Of a stretch of DNA of 44,256 nucleotides, positions 23,828 to 31,370 are shown one piece after another (the first letter of the stretch is position 1; each line of letters starts with the position of its first letter). Made by a program: the position numbers and the translations under genes. Source of the DNA: JAOAHC01 sp964593045 (GTDB lineage Bacteria > Bacillota > Clostridia > TANB77 > CAG-465); contig CAZQJQ010000006.1 of NCBI GenBank assembly GCA_964593045.1, forward strand, positions 1 to 44,256, in the 5' to 3' direction. Below the pieces are notes generated by a model, which was not told the origin of the DNA, ran no database searches, and saw only the letters and a program-made list of their open reading frames with translations.

Positions 23828-24901
23828 ATGGAAGTTTTTTTAGGAATATTGTTAGTAGTTATAACGGTATTACTTCTAGTTCTTGGAATTATTTATTTAG
23901 CACAAAAGAAAAAATTAAGATATTATGAAACAATATCTCAAAATATATCTGCTATGAAAGTAATACAGAGTATGTTTGAAATATTAAGTGCAAATATTAG
24001 TTCAAAAAAGAAGTTTGAAGAATTAAACCAGATAATAATAGGATCATATTCTCCTAAGTATTCTACCATCTCTATATTTGATGGAAATTCTTATGAGATA
24101 AAAGCTTCAAATGTGGAAAGTACATATTTAGAAGTAATAGGACAGATAGCTGAAGAAAATGATTTTAGAAACAATACAATAAAAAATATATCAAAATATT
24201 TAACAACTACACGTGAGAAGCCACTTTCATATAAGTCTGCTGTAGAAAGAGGAATACGTTCATGTATGTTTTCACCAATATTTCATAATGGAATGTATTT
24301 AGGTTTTTGGTTATTAGAAGATGATAAAGAAAATGCATTTGACTATATATCAAAAAGTGAACTTTCAAAATTAAAAAACAATTTAGGAGTATTTGTTGAA
24401 AATACAATATATCAAAATATGATAGAAAATGCAGAAAACAAGGATAAACAAACTGGATTATATAATAATCTATATTTATATTCTAATGTAAGAAATGTGT
24501 TGGAAAAGAATGAAGAGAGTTCATTTGTAATGTTTGTACTTGATAATATTCCTGAAATTAATGAAAAATATGGAAGAAACTTTGGAAACAAATTATTAAT
24601 AAAGACTCTTAGTGTTATAAAAGAAATGGCAGATAAAGATTCTATACATATAAGATATAGTGGTATTAGATTTATAAGTATTTTTACTGGGAAAGATGCT
24701 CAGACTATTTATCCAGTAGTAGAAAATATATTAAAAAGTATATTAAACCAAATAGAATATTTTGATAGTGAGCAAGTAAAAGTTAATGTAAAAGTACTTA
24801 TACATACATTTAAAAAGCAAAATAATGTAGAAAAAGAAGTTCAAAAAATGGTAAAATATATGGATTCAATGCAAGATATAAATGTTATAAAAATTATATA
24901 G
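23828..24901 (+). CDS. membrane-anchored GAF plus degenerate GGDEF signalling protein
   Basis: 357 residues: one N-terminal membrane helix (about 3-26), a short coiled linker, a GAF-like sensor (about 45-195) and a GGDEF-fold domain (about 200-357). The domain opens with DKQTGLYNNLYLYSNV, as in true diguanylate cyclases (D..TGLYN), but where GG[D/E]EF should be the sequence reads RYSGIRFISIF. Without the GGDEF residues it should not make c-di-GMP; it could bind a nucleotide or act as a partner. It starts 15 bases after the TadZ-like gene and precedes ireB by 14 bases. Confidence 0.75.
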   Translation: MEVFLGILLVVITVLLLVLGIIYLAQKKKLRYYETISQNISAMKVIQSMFEILSANISSKKKFEELNQIIIGSYSPKYSTISIFDGNSYEIKASNVESTYLEVIGQIAEENDFRNNTIKNISKYLTTTREKPLSYKSAVERGIRSCMFSPIFHNGMYLGFWLLEDDKENAFDYISKSELSKLKNNLGVFVENTIYQNMIENAENKDKQTGLYNNLYLYSNVRNVLEKNEESSFVMFVLDNIPEINEKYGRNFGNKLLIKTLSVIKEMADKDSIHIRYSGIRFISIFTGKDAQTIYPVVENILKSILNQIEYFDSEQVKVNVKVLIHTFKKQNNVEKEVQKMVKYMDSMQDINVIKII

Positions 24902-24915
24902 AAAGAAGGGATATT

Positions 24916-25161
24916 ATGGATCAACATACAACAGTTTTTAGTCCACAAAAGGATGAATCAAAAAGAGTAAAAGAGATTATGGATCAAGTAGTTAGTGCTT
25001 TAAAAGATAAAGGGTATGAACCAGTAAGTCAAATTATAGGATATATTTTATCAGGGGATCCTACATATATAACATCTCATCAAAATGCAAGAGCACTTAT
25101 ATGTAAAATTGAAAGAGATGATTTATTAGAAGAAATGATAAAAAAATATTTAGATGTATAA
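24916..25161 (+). CDS. ireB: IreB family regulatory phosphoprotein (UPF0297)
   Basis: 81 residues, the exact family size. The start MDQHTTVFSPQKDESKRVKEIM and the core KGYEPVSQIIGYILSGDPTYITSHQNAR are diagnostic. In Enterococcus IreB is phosphorylated by the Ser/Thr kinase IreK and affects cephalosporin resistance. The conserved order in Firmicutes is alaS-ireB-ruvX-DUF1292; here the last three are kept but alaS is replaced upstream by the VirB2/TadZ/GGDEF operon. Ribosome site AGAAGGGA. Confidence 0.95.
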   Translation: MDQHTTVFSPQKDESKRVKEIMDQVVSALKDKGYEPVSQIIGYILSGDPTYITSHQNARALICKIERDDLLEEMIKKYLDV

Positions 25162-25172
25162 TAGGAAATAAT

Positions 25173-25598
25173 ATGGGAAGAATATTAGCAATTGATTATG
25201 GAGATGTAAGAGTTGGTTTGGCTGTATCTGATGAATTAGGGATAACGGCTCAGTCACTTGATACTCTTGTTATAAACAAAAGTGACAAAGCTTTTTTAAA
25301 AGCAATAAAAGAAATACAAAAAGAATATAATATATCTAAGATTGTAATTGGATATCCTAAGAATATGGATGGAACAAAATCTTTAAAAACAGATAAGATT
25401 GATACCCTTATACCCTTAATACAAGATAATAACAATATAGAAGTAATTAGATGGGATGAAAGACTTACTACGGTTTCTGCGTATAGAACAATGAGGGAAT
25501 TAAACATATCTCAAAAAAATAAAAATAAAGTTGCAGATAGACTTGCTGCTACATATATATTAGAAGGATATTTAAATATGATAAGAAATCAAAAATAG
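25173..25598 (+). CDS. ruvX: Holliday junction resolvase-like RuvX (YqgF)
   Basis: 141 residues. RILAIDYGDVRVGLAVSD holds the first catalytic Asp of the RNase H-like fold, KIVIGYPKNMDGT the second strand, and IRWDERLTTVSA plus KNKVADRLAATYILEGYL the Glu and closing Asp. The family resolves recombination junctions and/or processes the 5' end of 16S pre-rRNA. It begins 11 bases after ireB with AGGAAAT as ribosome site. Confidence 0.95.
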   Translation: MGRILAIDYGDVRVGLAVSDELGITAQSLDTLVINKSDKAFLKAIKEIQKEYNISKIVIGYPKNMDGTKSLKTDKIDTLIPLIQDNNNIEVIRWDERLTTVSAYRTMRELNISQKNKNKVADRLAATYILEGYLNMIRNQK

Positions 25599-25600
25599 TA

Positions 25601-25629
25601 TATACAAATTAAAATAAATATTGTATAAT
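25601..25629 (+). promoter_or_regulatory. extra promoter for the DUF1292 gene
   Basis: TATACA at 25601-25606, 17-nt spacer, TATAAT at 25624-25629, then AAGGAGG. It lets the DUF1292 gene be expressed apart from ruvX. Confidence 0.55.
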
Positions 25630-25649
25630 TAAAACAAGGAGGAAATAAT

Positions 25650-26030
25650 ATGAAAGAAGAAAAAATAGGTGGATGTAATCCATCAGGATGTGCAGGATGC
25701 TCAGGATGCTCATCATATGAAGAAGAATTGGATTTTGATCCAACTATAACATTAACTGATGAAAAAGGTGTTGATGTTAAATTTGAAATATTAGATGTTG
25801 TTGTATTAGAAGATGAAAGACAATTTTTAGTTGTTTCTGAAGTAGAACAAGAAGAAAACGAAGAAGGCATAGAAGTTTTAATTTTAGAAATAAAAGAAGA
25901 AGATGGTGAAGAAGTTTATGATACAGTAATAGATAAAGAACTTGCAGAGAAAGTTTTTGCATTATTTCAAAAACAACAAGAAAATATACAAAAAAGTATA
26001 CAAGATCTTGAAGAAGATGTGGAAAAATAA
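25650..26030 (+). CDS. DUF1292 protein with an N-terminal cysteine cluster
   Basis: 126 residues, very acidic. The centre (TITLTDEKGVDVKFEILDVV, QFLVVSEVEQEE, ILEIKEEDGEEVYDTVID) is the DUF1292 beta domain that accompanies ireB and ruvX in most Firmicutes; its function is unknown. Unlike the short Bacillus YrzB form, this one has an added N-terminus GGCNPSGCAGCSGCSS with four cysteines (C9, C14, C17, C20). That is a possible zinc or iron-sulfur site, and the Gly/Ser/Cys composition is unlike the rest of the protein. A C-terminal helix (about 98-126) is Gln/Glu-rich. Confidence 0.85.
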   Translation: MKEEKIGGCNPSGCAGCSGCSSYEEELDFDPTITLTDEKGVDVKFEILDVVVLEDERQFLVVSEVEQEENEEGIEVLILEIKEEDGEEVYDTVIDKELAEKVFALFQKQQENIQKSIQDLEEDVEK

Positions 26031-26101
26031 TTGTATATAATCAAAAAATTAAATAAGTATATAATGTTTTAAATTTAAATAATTAAGTATGAATCAATAA
26101 T

Positions 26102-26139
26102 AAAAAAGTAAAAGAATTTGTAGTTCTTTTACTTTTTTT
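26102..26139. terminator. strong bidirectional terminator
   Basis: AAAAAAGTAAAAGAA (26102-26116) pairs with TTCTTTTACTTTTTT (26124-26138) across a 7-base loop. It separates the DUF1292 gene from the converging minus-strand gene. Confidence 0.9.
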
Positions 26140-26141
26140 AA

Positions 26142-26636
26142 TTAGTTTTCAACATTTTCAACATATGTATTTGCAGGAGCAGTAACTTTTGTAATACTTC
26201 CAACTTTAAGAACTGGCATATCGCCATTATAGTTTCCTTTTAATATAATTCCAGTTACTTCTATCCATTCGTTATCTGCAAGCTTACTTGCATCAGTACT
26301 TTGACATAATATTCCACTGATACTTTCTTCATTGTTAATAATAATATTTCTTCCCACCACAAAATAATCTTCTTTAAAATCCGGCATTCTAAATACAAAT
26401 CCGGTGATTTTAACAGTCTTATTTACATTAGCATCAATATTTTCATGAATTGTTTTAAGAAGACTAGTATAGTTACCATCTTCAAATATATAATCATATT
26501 TATCAATACTTTTTGCAACATTTAAAGTTTCATTTTGACTATATCCAAATTCAACTGCTATTGCTATTATAGCAGCAAGGATTAAACATACAATAAATAT
26601 TTTTTTAAAATCGAGCTTAAAATTAACTACAAACAT
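26142..26636 (-). CDS. membrane-anchored single-domain DUF1980/TIGR03943-like protein
   Basis: 164 residues: a basic N-terminus, one membrane helix (about 12-30), then an extracytoplasmic beta-rich domain. Residues 70-145 (TVKITGFVFRMPDFKEDYFVVGRN, GILCQSTDASKLADNEWIEVTGIIL) align by eye with the C-terminal domain of the YcgQ-like protein at 37173 (TIRVRGFALKKASYLPDGYFAIGKY, TDKWYEVEGILEKG). It therefore looks like a free-standing C-terminal domain of the TIGR03943 family, without the usual membrane N-terminal half and without the paired permease. It has one cysteine in place of the CC pair. It is divergently oriented from secA. Confidence 0.65.
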   Translation of the reverse strand: MFVVNFKLDFKKIFIVCLILAAIIAIAVEFGYSQNETLNVAKSIDKYDYIFEDGNYTSLLKTIHENIDANVNKTVKITGFVFRMPDFKEDYFVVGRNIIINNEESISGILCQSTDASKLADNEWIEVTGIILKGNYNGDMPVLKVGSITKVTAPANTYVENVEN

Positions 26637-26730
26637 AATCTACACCTCATTTAATAAATGTATATTCTTTTTTAATATATATATGATAATAAAATAAAAT
26701 ATTTTTTGAAAATCATATACATATAATTCC

Positions 26731-26759
26731 TTTACATACGGTAAATATCGTGGTATAAT
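26731..26759 (+). promoter_or_regulatory. secA: secA promoter
   Basis: TTTACA at 26731-26736, 17-nt spacer ending TGG, TATAAT at 26754-26759. The TGn gives an extended -10, so a strong promoter is expected. Confidence 0.8.
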
Positions 26760-26827
26760 ACCTATTGTACATTTTAATAACAATGTACTCTGTTTATAGC
26801 AGTATATATAGAGAGGATGTAAATTAT

Positions 26828-29620
26828 ATGGGAGTAGTTCAAAAAATATTTGGAACATATAGCCAAAGAGAGATAAAAAAGATAATGCCACTTGTTCAAA
26901 AAATAGTAGCATTAGATACAGATATGCAAAAACTTTCTGATGAAGAAATAAAAGAGAAGGTTATAACATTAAAAGAAAGATTAAAAAATGGTGAAACCTT
27001 AGATGATATATTAGTTGAAACGTATGCTTTAGTAAGAGAAGCAAGTAGTAGAATTCTAGGAATGAAACATTTTGAAGTTCAATTAATAGGTGGAATAATA
27101 CTTCATCAAGGAAGAATTGCAGAGATGAAAACAGGTGAAGGTAAAACATTAGTTGCAACATTACCAGTTGTACTTAATGCACTTACAGGACAAGGAGTAC
27201 ATGTTGTAACAGTAAATGATTATCTAGCTAAAAGAGATAGTATATGGATGGGTAAATTATACAAGTTTTTAGGTCTTACAGTAGGACTAGTAATACCTAA
27301 TATGAATCCTGCAGACAAAAGAAAATCATATGCATGTGATATAACATATGGAACAAATAATGAATTTGGATTTGATTATCTAAGAGATAATATGAGTATG
27401 GCAAAAGAGTTAATGGTGCAAAGAGGACTAAATTATGCTATAGTAGATGAAATAGATAGCATACTAATAGATGAAGCAAGAACACCTTTAATTATATCAG
27501 GAATGGTAAATAAAAAAAGTGATATATATGAAAAAGCAGATAAATTAGCAAGAACATTAAAACCTAGAATAATTGTAGAAAATAATGACAAAGAATTTGA
27601 TGAAACAGATGAAGAATATGATTATATAGTTGATTTAAAAGCACATAGTGTTGCTCTAACAGAAAAAGGAACTAAAAAAGCAGAGAAATATTTTGGAATT
27701 TCAGATTTGAGTGATGTTGAAAATCTTACAGTATCTCATCATGTAAATCAAGCAATACGTGCATACGGATTAATGAACAAAGATAAAGATTATATAGTAA
27801 AAGATGGTGAAGTTATAATTGTAGATGAATTTACTGGTAGACTTATGAGTGGAAGAAGATATAGCGATGGGCTTCATCAAGCAATAGAAGCAAAAGAAGG
27901 TGTAAAAATAGCTTCAGAGAGTCAAACTCTTGCTACAATAACATTTCAAAATTATTTTAGATTATATAATAAACTGTCAGGTATGACAGGTACAGCAAAA
28001 ACGGAAGATACTGAGTTTAAAGGAATATATAAACTTGATGTTATAGAAATACCAACAAACAAAGATGTAAAAAGAATAGATTTAAATGATATATTATATA
28101 AAACAAAGAATGGAAAATATAACGCAATTGTAAATGAAGTAGAAGAGAGCTATAAAAAAGGGCAACCGGTGTTAGTTGGTACAATTTCAATTGATGTATC
28201 AGAATATTTAAGTTCATTATTAAAGAAAAAAGGTATTCCACACCAAGTACTAAATGCTAAATATCATGAAAAAGAAGCCGAAATAATATCACAAGCAGGT
28301 AAATTTAAAAGTGTAACTATAGCAACAAATATGGCAGGACGTGGTACTGATATAATGCTTGGTGGTAATTTAGAACATATAGTTAAAAAGGAGCTTGAAA
28401 AATTAGGGTATACAAGAGATATAATTGAAATGGCTATTACTCCAATAAACTATGATATTGAAGAAGTAAAAAAAGCAAAAGAAGATTTAAACAAAATAGA
28501 AGAAAAATATAAACCACAAATAGAAGAGGAAAGACAAAAAGTAAAAGAAGTTGGTGGACTTAAAATAATAGGTAGCGAAAGACATGAATCACGAAGAATA
28601 GATGATCAGTTAAGAGGACGTGCAGGTCGTCAAGGCGATCCTGGTGTTTCTAGATTCTATATTTCATTCGAAGATGACTTAATGAAGCTATTTGCTTCAG
28701 AAAAAATCAATGCCTTAGCTGATGCAATAGGACTTCCAGAAGATATGCCAATTGAACAGAAATTACTTACAGGAGCAATAGAAACTGCTCAAAAAAGAGT
28801 TGAAGGTAGAAATTATACAATACGTAAAAATGTACTTGAGTATGATGATGTAATGAATATGCAAAGAGAAATTATATACAAGCAAAGAAGAGATGTACTA
28901 AATGCTGATGACATGAAAGAATATTCATTAAAACTAGCAACCGCTATGCTTAGAAAACTTGTCGATACATATTTTACAAGTGCAGACAGTATAGAAGATG
29001 TAGATTTTGAAGCAGTAGAAGCAGTATTTAAATCTACATACGGAATAGAAAATATAATTTCAAAAGATGATATAGATGTATTTGATGATGAAATAATATA
29101 CAATAAACTACTTGAAAAAATTGAAGGTTCATACAATGAAAGACATGAAATAGCGAAAGAGAAAAATACAGAGTCAATGTTAAATGCACTAGAAAAAAGA
29201 CTTGTTCTTAGTGTTGTTGATGAAAAATGGATGGATCATATAGATAATATATCTAATTTAAAAGATGGGATTAATTTAAGAGCTTATGGACAGACAAACC
29301 CTGTTGAAGCATATAAACTAGAAAGTTTTAAAATGTTTCAAGATATGGTAGATACAATACAAGAAGATTCTGTAAAAGCAATTTTCTCTATAAAAGAAAA
29401 AACTAATATAACTGATAAAAATATTGTAGCCAATGCATTAGATAATATAACAAATTATAAAAAAGATGAGATAAATAATTTTGCTGGTAATAATACAAAT
29501 AATGTTTCAACAAATTCTAATACTTCAAAAGAACCAATAAGAGTTGAAAAAAAAGTTGGGAGAAATGAACCATGCCCTTGCGGAAGTGGGAAGAAGTACA
29601 AGAACTGTTGTGGTAAATAG
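26828..29620 (+). CDS. secA: preprotein translocase ATPase SecA
   Basis: 930 residues from ATG 26828 (GAGAGGATG upstream); the frame extends 63 bases further back but without a ribosome site. SecA drives proteins through SecYEG using ATP. Visible parts: Walker A KTGEGKT (101-107), VVTVNDYLAKRD, DEAD-like VDEIDSILIDEARTPLIISG, the preprotein cross-linking domain, VGTISIDVSEYLS and ATNMAGRGTDI of the second helicase domain, DQLRGRAGRQGDPG, and EKWMDHIDNISNLKDGINLRAYGQ of the helical scaffold. A Asn/Thr-rich linker leads to the zinc tail RNEPCPCGSGKKYKNCCGK, which is complete. The usual downstream neighbour prfB is missing; mobile DNA starts right after the stop codon. Confidence 0.98.
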   Translation: MGVVQKIFGTYSQREIKKIMPLVQKIVALDTDMQKLSDEEIKEKVITLKERLKNGETLDDILVETYALVREASSRILGMKHFEVQLIGGIILHQGRIAEMKTGEGKTLVATLPVVLNALTGQGVHVVTVNDYLAKRDSIWMGKLYKFLGLTVGLVIPNMNPADKRKSYACDITYGTNNEFGFDYLRDNMSMAKELMVQRGLNYAIVDEIDSILIDEARTPLIISGMVNKKSDIYEKADKLARTLKPRIIVENNDKEFDETDEEYDYIVDLKAHSVALTEKGTKKAEKYFGISDLSDVENLTVSHHVNQAIRAYGLMNKDKDYIVKDGEVIIVDEFTGRLMSGRRYSDGLHQAIEAKEGVKIASESQTLATITFQNYFRLYNKLSGMTGTAKTEDTEFKGIYKLDVIEIPTNKDVKRIDLNDILYKTKNGKYNAIVNEVEESYKKGQPVLVGTISIDVSEYLSSLLKKKGIPHQVLNAKYHEKEAEIISQAGKFKSVTIATNMAGRGTDIMLGGNLEHIVKKELEKLGYTRDIIEMAITPINYDIEEVKKAKEDLNKIEEKYKPQIEEERQKVKEVGGLKIIGSERHESRRIDDQLRGRAGRQGDPGVSRFYISFEDDLMKLFASEKINALADAIGLPEDMPIEQKLLTGAIETAQKRVEGRNYTIRKNVLEYDDVMNMQREIIYKQRRDVLNADDMKEYSLKLATAMLRKLVDTYFTSADSIEDVDFEAVEAVFKSTYGIENIISKDDIDVFDDEIIYNKLLEKIEGSYNERHEIAKEKNTESMLNALEKRLVLSVVDEKWMDHIDNISNLKDGINLRAYGQTNPVEAYKLESFKMFQDMVDTIQEDSVKAIFSIKEKTNITDKNIVANALDNITNYKKDEINNFAGNNTNNVSTNSNTSKEPIRVEKKVGRNEPCPCGSGKKYKNCCGK

Positions 29621-29682
29621 CCCATAAAATAAGGGTTTGTGAGATTTTGAAAAGTTCAAAAAAGTGCTGAAAATAGCAAAAT

Positions 29683-29777
29683 GTTTGCAATTTGTTTGCA
29701 AACAAAAAAATTTGAAAACAAAATCGTCGAAAAGCCTTGTAAAATAAGGAAATCTCTATGCAAACATTTTTGCAAAC
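29683..29777 (+). repeat. cluster of GTTTGC/GCAAAC motifs, candidate integrase binding or attachment region
   Basis: GTTTGC occurs at 29683-29688 and 29694-29699, the second inside the perfect palindrome TTGTTTGCAAACAA (29692-29705); GCAAAC recurs at 29760-29765 and 29772-29777. The cluster lies between the secA stop and the integrase, where the left attachment site and arm-type sites of an integrative element are expected. No matching repeat was found elsewhere in the window. Confidence 0.45.
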
Positions 29778-29782
29778 AATAT

Positions 29783-29808
29783 AAAGTTGGCATTCGTGCC
29801 AACTTTTT
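29783..29808 (+). terminator. terminator between secA and the integrase
   Basis: AAAGTTGGCA (29783-29792) pairs with TGCCAACTTT (29797-29806) around a TTCG loop, followed by T. It shields the integrase from secA transcription. Confidence 0.88.
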
Positions 29809-29842
29809 CATTTACTCAAATGTAAATGGAGGAGAGATTATT

Positions 29843-31156
29843 ATGGCTGATGTAACAGTTCAAAAAAGAGGAGAAGTATATCAATATAAATTTGAAATTG
29901 CTTCAATCGATGGAAAAAGAAAATTTAAAAATAAGTCAGGATTCGCAACAAAAAGCGAAGCAAAACAAGCAGGTATTATTGCATACAATGAGTATTTGAA
30001 TACTGGACATAGTTTTAAACCTAAAACAATGTCATATTCTGATTATCTAGATTACTGGATTGATACTTATTGTAATTTTAATCTTAAATATTCAACTATA
30101 ATTACATATCTTAATATTATTAAACTTTATTTAAAACCAAGACTTGGTAGATATGCACTATGGCAAATTGATTCTCAAATGCTACAAGAATTTATTAATA
30201 AGATATATATAGAGAAAAGTTTATCTAAATGGTATTTAAAAAATATAATGAAAGTAGTTAAAGGTTCATTAAGATATGCATGTTATTCAGTTAATTTTAT
30301 TAATGAAAATCCAGCTGAAAAAGTACATATTCCTAGATATGAAGTAGTATGTGGAGATCCAGCACATATATTTACTCAAGAAGAAATTGAAAAGATATTA
30401 GATAGATTTAAAGATGTTCCTTATATCTATTATTCGTTTTTAACAGCATATTACACAGGAATGAGAGTATCAGAAGTATATGGATTAACTTGGGATAATA
30501 TTGATTTTGATAAAAAAACTATAAATATTAATAAGAATATTATTAAAAAAAATAAATATGGATTACCTAAAAGATATTGCATAACTAAAGGTCATTCAGT
30601 AGAAGTATGGAGTTATGGAACTTGTAAGAATCCTCAAAGTCAAAGAACAATTAATATAGGAGATACATTAGTTAAAGCATTAAAAGATTATAAGAAACTA
30701 CAACAAGAAAATAGAGAATACTATGGAGAATCATATTTAAAACATTATGAAAAAAGAATAATGAATGAATATACAAATAGACCTGAAATTAAAATAGTAG
30801 ATGCTAAAGCTGAAATAAAAGTAGATCTGCCAGAAGCTAAACTTGTATTTGTAAGAGCAAATGGAGATTTTAGAGGAACTGAATCACCTAGACATGCATT
30901 TAAAGTTATTAATTATGAATTAGGAATACCTTGTAGATTCCATGACTTTAGAGATACACATGCAACTAGATTAATAGAACAAGGTGCTGATATAAAAGCA
31001 GTATCTAAAAGACTAGGACATTCAACAATAATGACTACTTATAATATTTATGTAAGAGTAACAAACAAAATGGAAACTGAAACGGTTAGTAAATTTGAGG
31101 ATTATGCCAATACTTTAGATATACCACCAGTACAAGATATTGAATATCAAGATTAG
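29843..31156 (+). CDS. Tn916-type tyrosine recombinase / integrase (first copy)
   Basis: 437 residues from ATG 29843, with TGGAGGAGAG 8 bases upstream. Order: an N-terminal AP2-like arm-binding domain (1-60, VQKRGEVYQYKFEIASIDGK), a SAM-like core-binding domain (65-165, SYSDYLDYWIDTYC) and the catalytic domain. The catalytic set is complete: R208 (YTGMRVSEV), H367 and R370 (HDFR), H393 (LGH) and the nucleophile Y403. Such enzymes integrate and excise ICEs and mobilizable elements. It reads away from secA. A second, clearly related integrase lies at 38995; the two share motifs such as SYSDYLDYW at the same positions but are well diverged. Confidence 0.95.
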   Translation: MADVTVQKRGEVYQYKFEIASIDGKRKFKNKSGFATKSEAKQAGIIAYNEYLNTGHSFKPKTMSYSDYLDYWIDTYCNFNLKYSTIITYLNIIKLYLKPRLGRYALWQIDSQMLQEFINKIYIEKSLSKWYLKNIMKVVKGSLRYACYSVNFINENPAEKVHIPRYEVVCGDPAHIFTQEEIEKILDRFKDVPYIYYSFLTAYYTGMRVSEVYGLTWDNIDFDKKTININKNIIKKNKYGLPKRYCITKGHSVEVWSYGTCKNPQSQRTINIGDTLVKALKDYKKLQQENREYYGESYLKHYEKRIMNEYTNRPEIKIVDAKAEIKVDLPEAKLVFVRANGDFRGTESPRHAFKVINYELGIPCRFHDFRDTHATRLIEQGADIKAVSKRLGHSTIMTTYNIYVRVTNKMETETVSKFEDYANTLDIPPVQDIEYQD

Positions 31157-31175
31157 TCATTCCCTAAATAAGGAA

Positions 31176-31203
31176 TTGACAAATTTTTAAAAAGTGATAA
31201 TAT
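31176..31203 (+). promoter_or_regulatory. promoter for the leader ORF and the following gene
   Basis: TTGACA at 31176-31181 (exact), 16-nt spacer, TAATAT at 31198-31203. A small inverted repeat ATTCC/GGAAT (31159-31176) lies at its left edge. Confidence 0.7.
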
Positions 31204-31248
31204 ATATAACCAATGAAAGAGGTATTCTCTAGAAATGGAGGTACAGCT

Positions 31249-31314
31249 ATGAAAAAACAATCGAAATTAATAAATTCTTATATTGAATTATTTAGAGGTG
31301 TCGGTAGTATTTAA
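31249..31314 (+). CDS. 21-aa leader peptide in a probable attenuator
   Basis: ATG 31249 has TGGAGGT 7 bases upstream and reads MKKQSKLINSYIEL then FRGVGSI and stop. An in-frame ATG at 31213 would lengthen it to 33 residues. The last seven codons and the stop lie inside the left arm of the terminator hairpin at 31297-31345. A stalled or slow ribosome on this ORF would therefore prevent the hairpin and let transcription continue into the next gene. This is the classical layout of translational attenuation; the inducing signal is unknown. Confidence 0.55.
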   Translation: MKKQSKLINSYIELFRGVGSI

Positions 31315-31345
31315 ACACTTTAATACTATTGACACCTTTTTTTGT
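31297..31345 (+). promoter_or_regulatory. terminator/attenuator hairpin overlapping the leader stop
   Basis: GGTGTCGGTAGTATT pairs with AATACTATTGACACC (15 bp, two G-T pairs) around a short loop, followed by seven T. The leader stop codon lies at the end of the left arm. Only 26 bases separate the T run from the next gene start at 31371. Confidence 0.75.
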
Positions 31346-31370
31346 AGTATTTAGAAGTAAGGGTGGTAGA

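Noticed and set aside
29681..29842. Upstream extension of the first integrase frame (54 extra codons).
   Set aside because: The extension runs through the GTTTGC cluster and the terminator hairpin, has no ribosome site, and is unlike integrase N-termini. ATG 29843 has a clear GGAGG.
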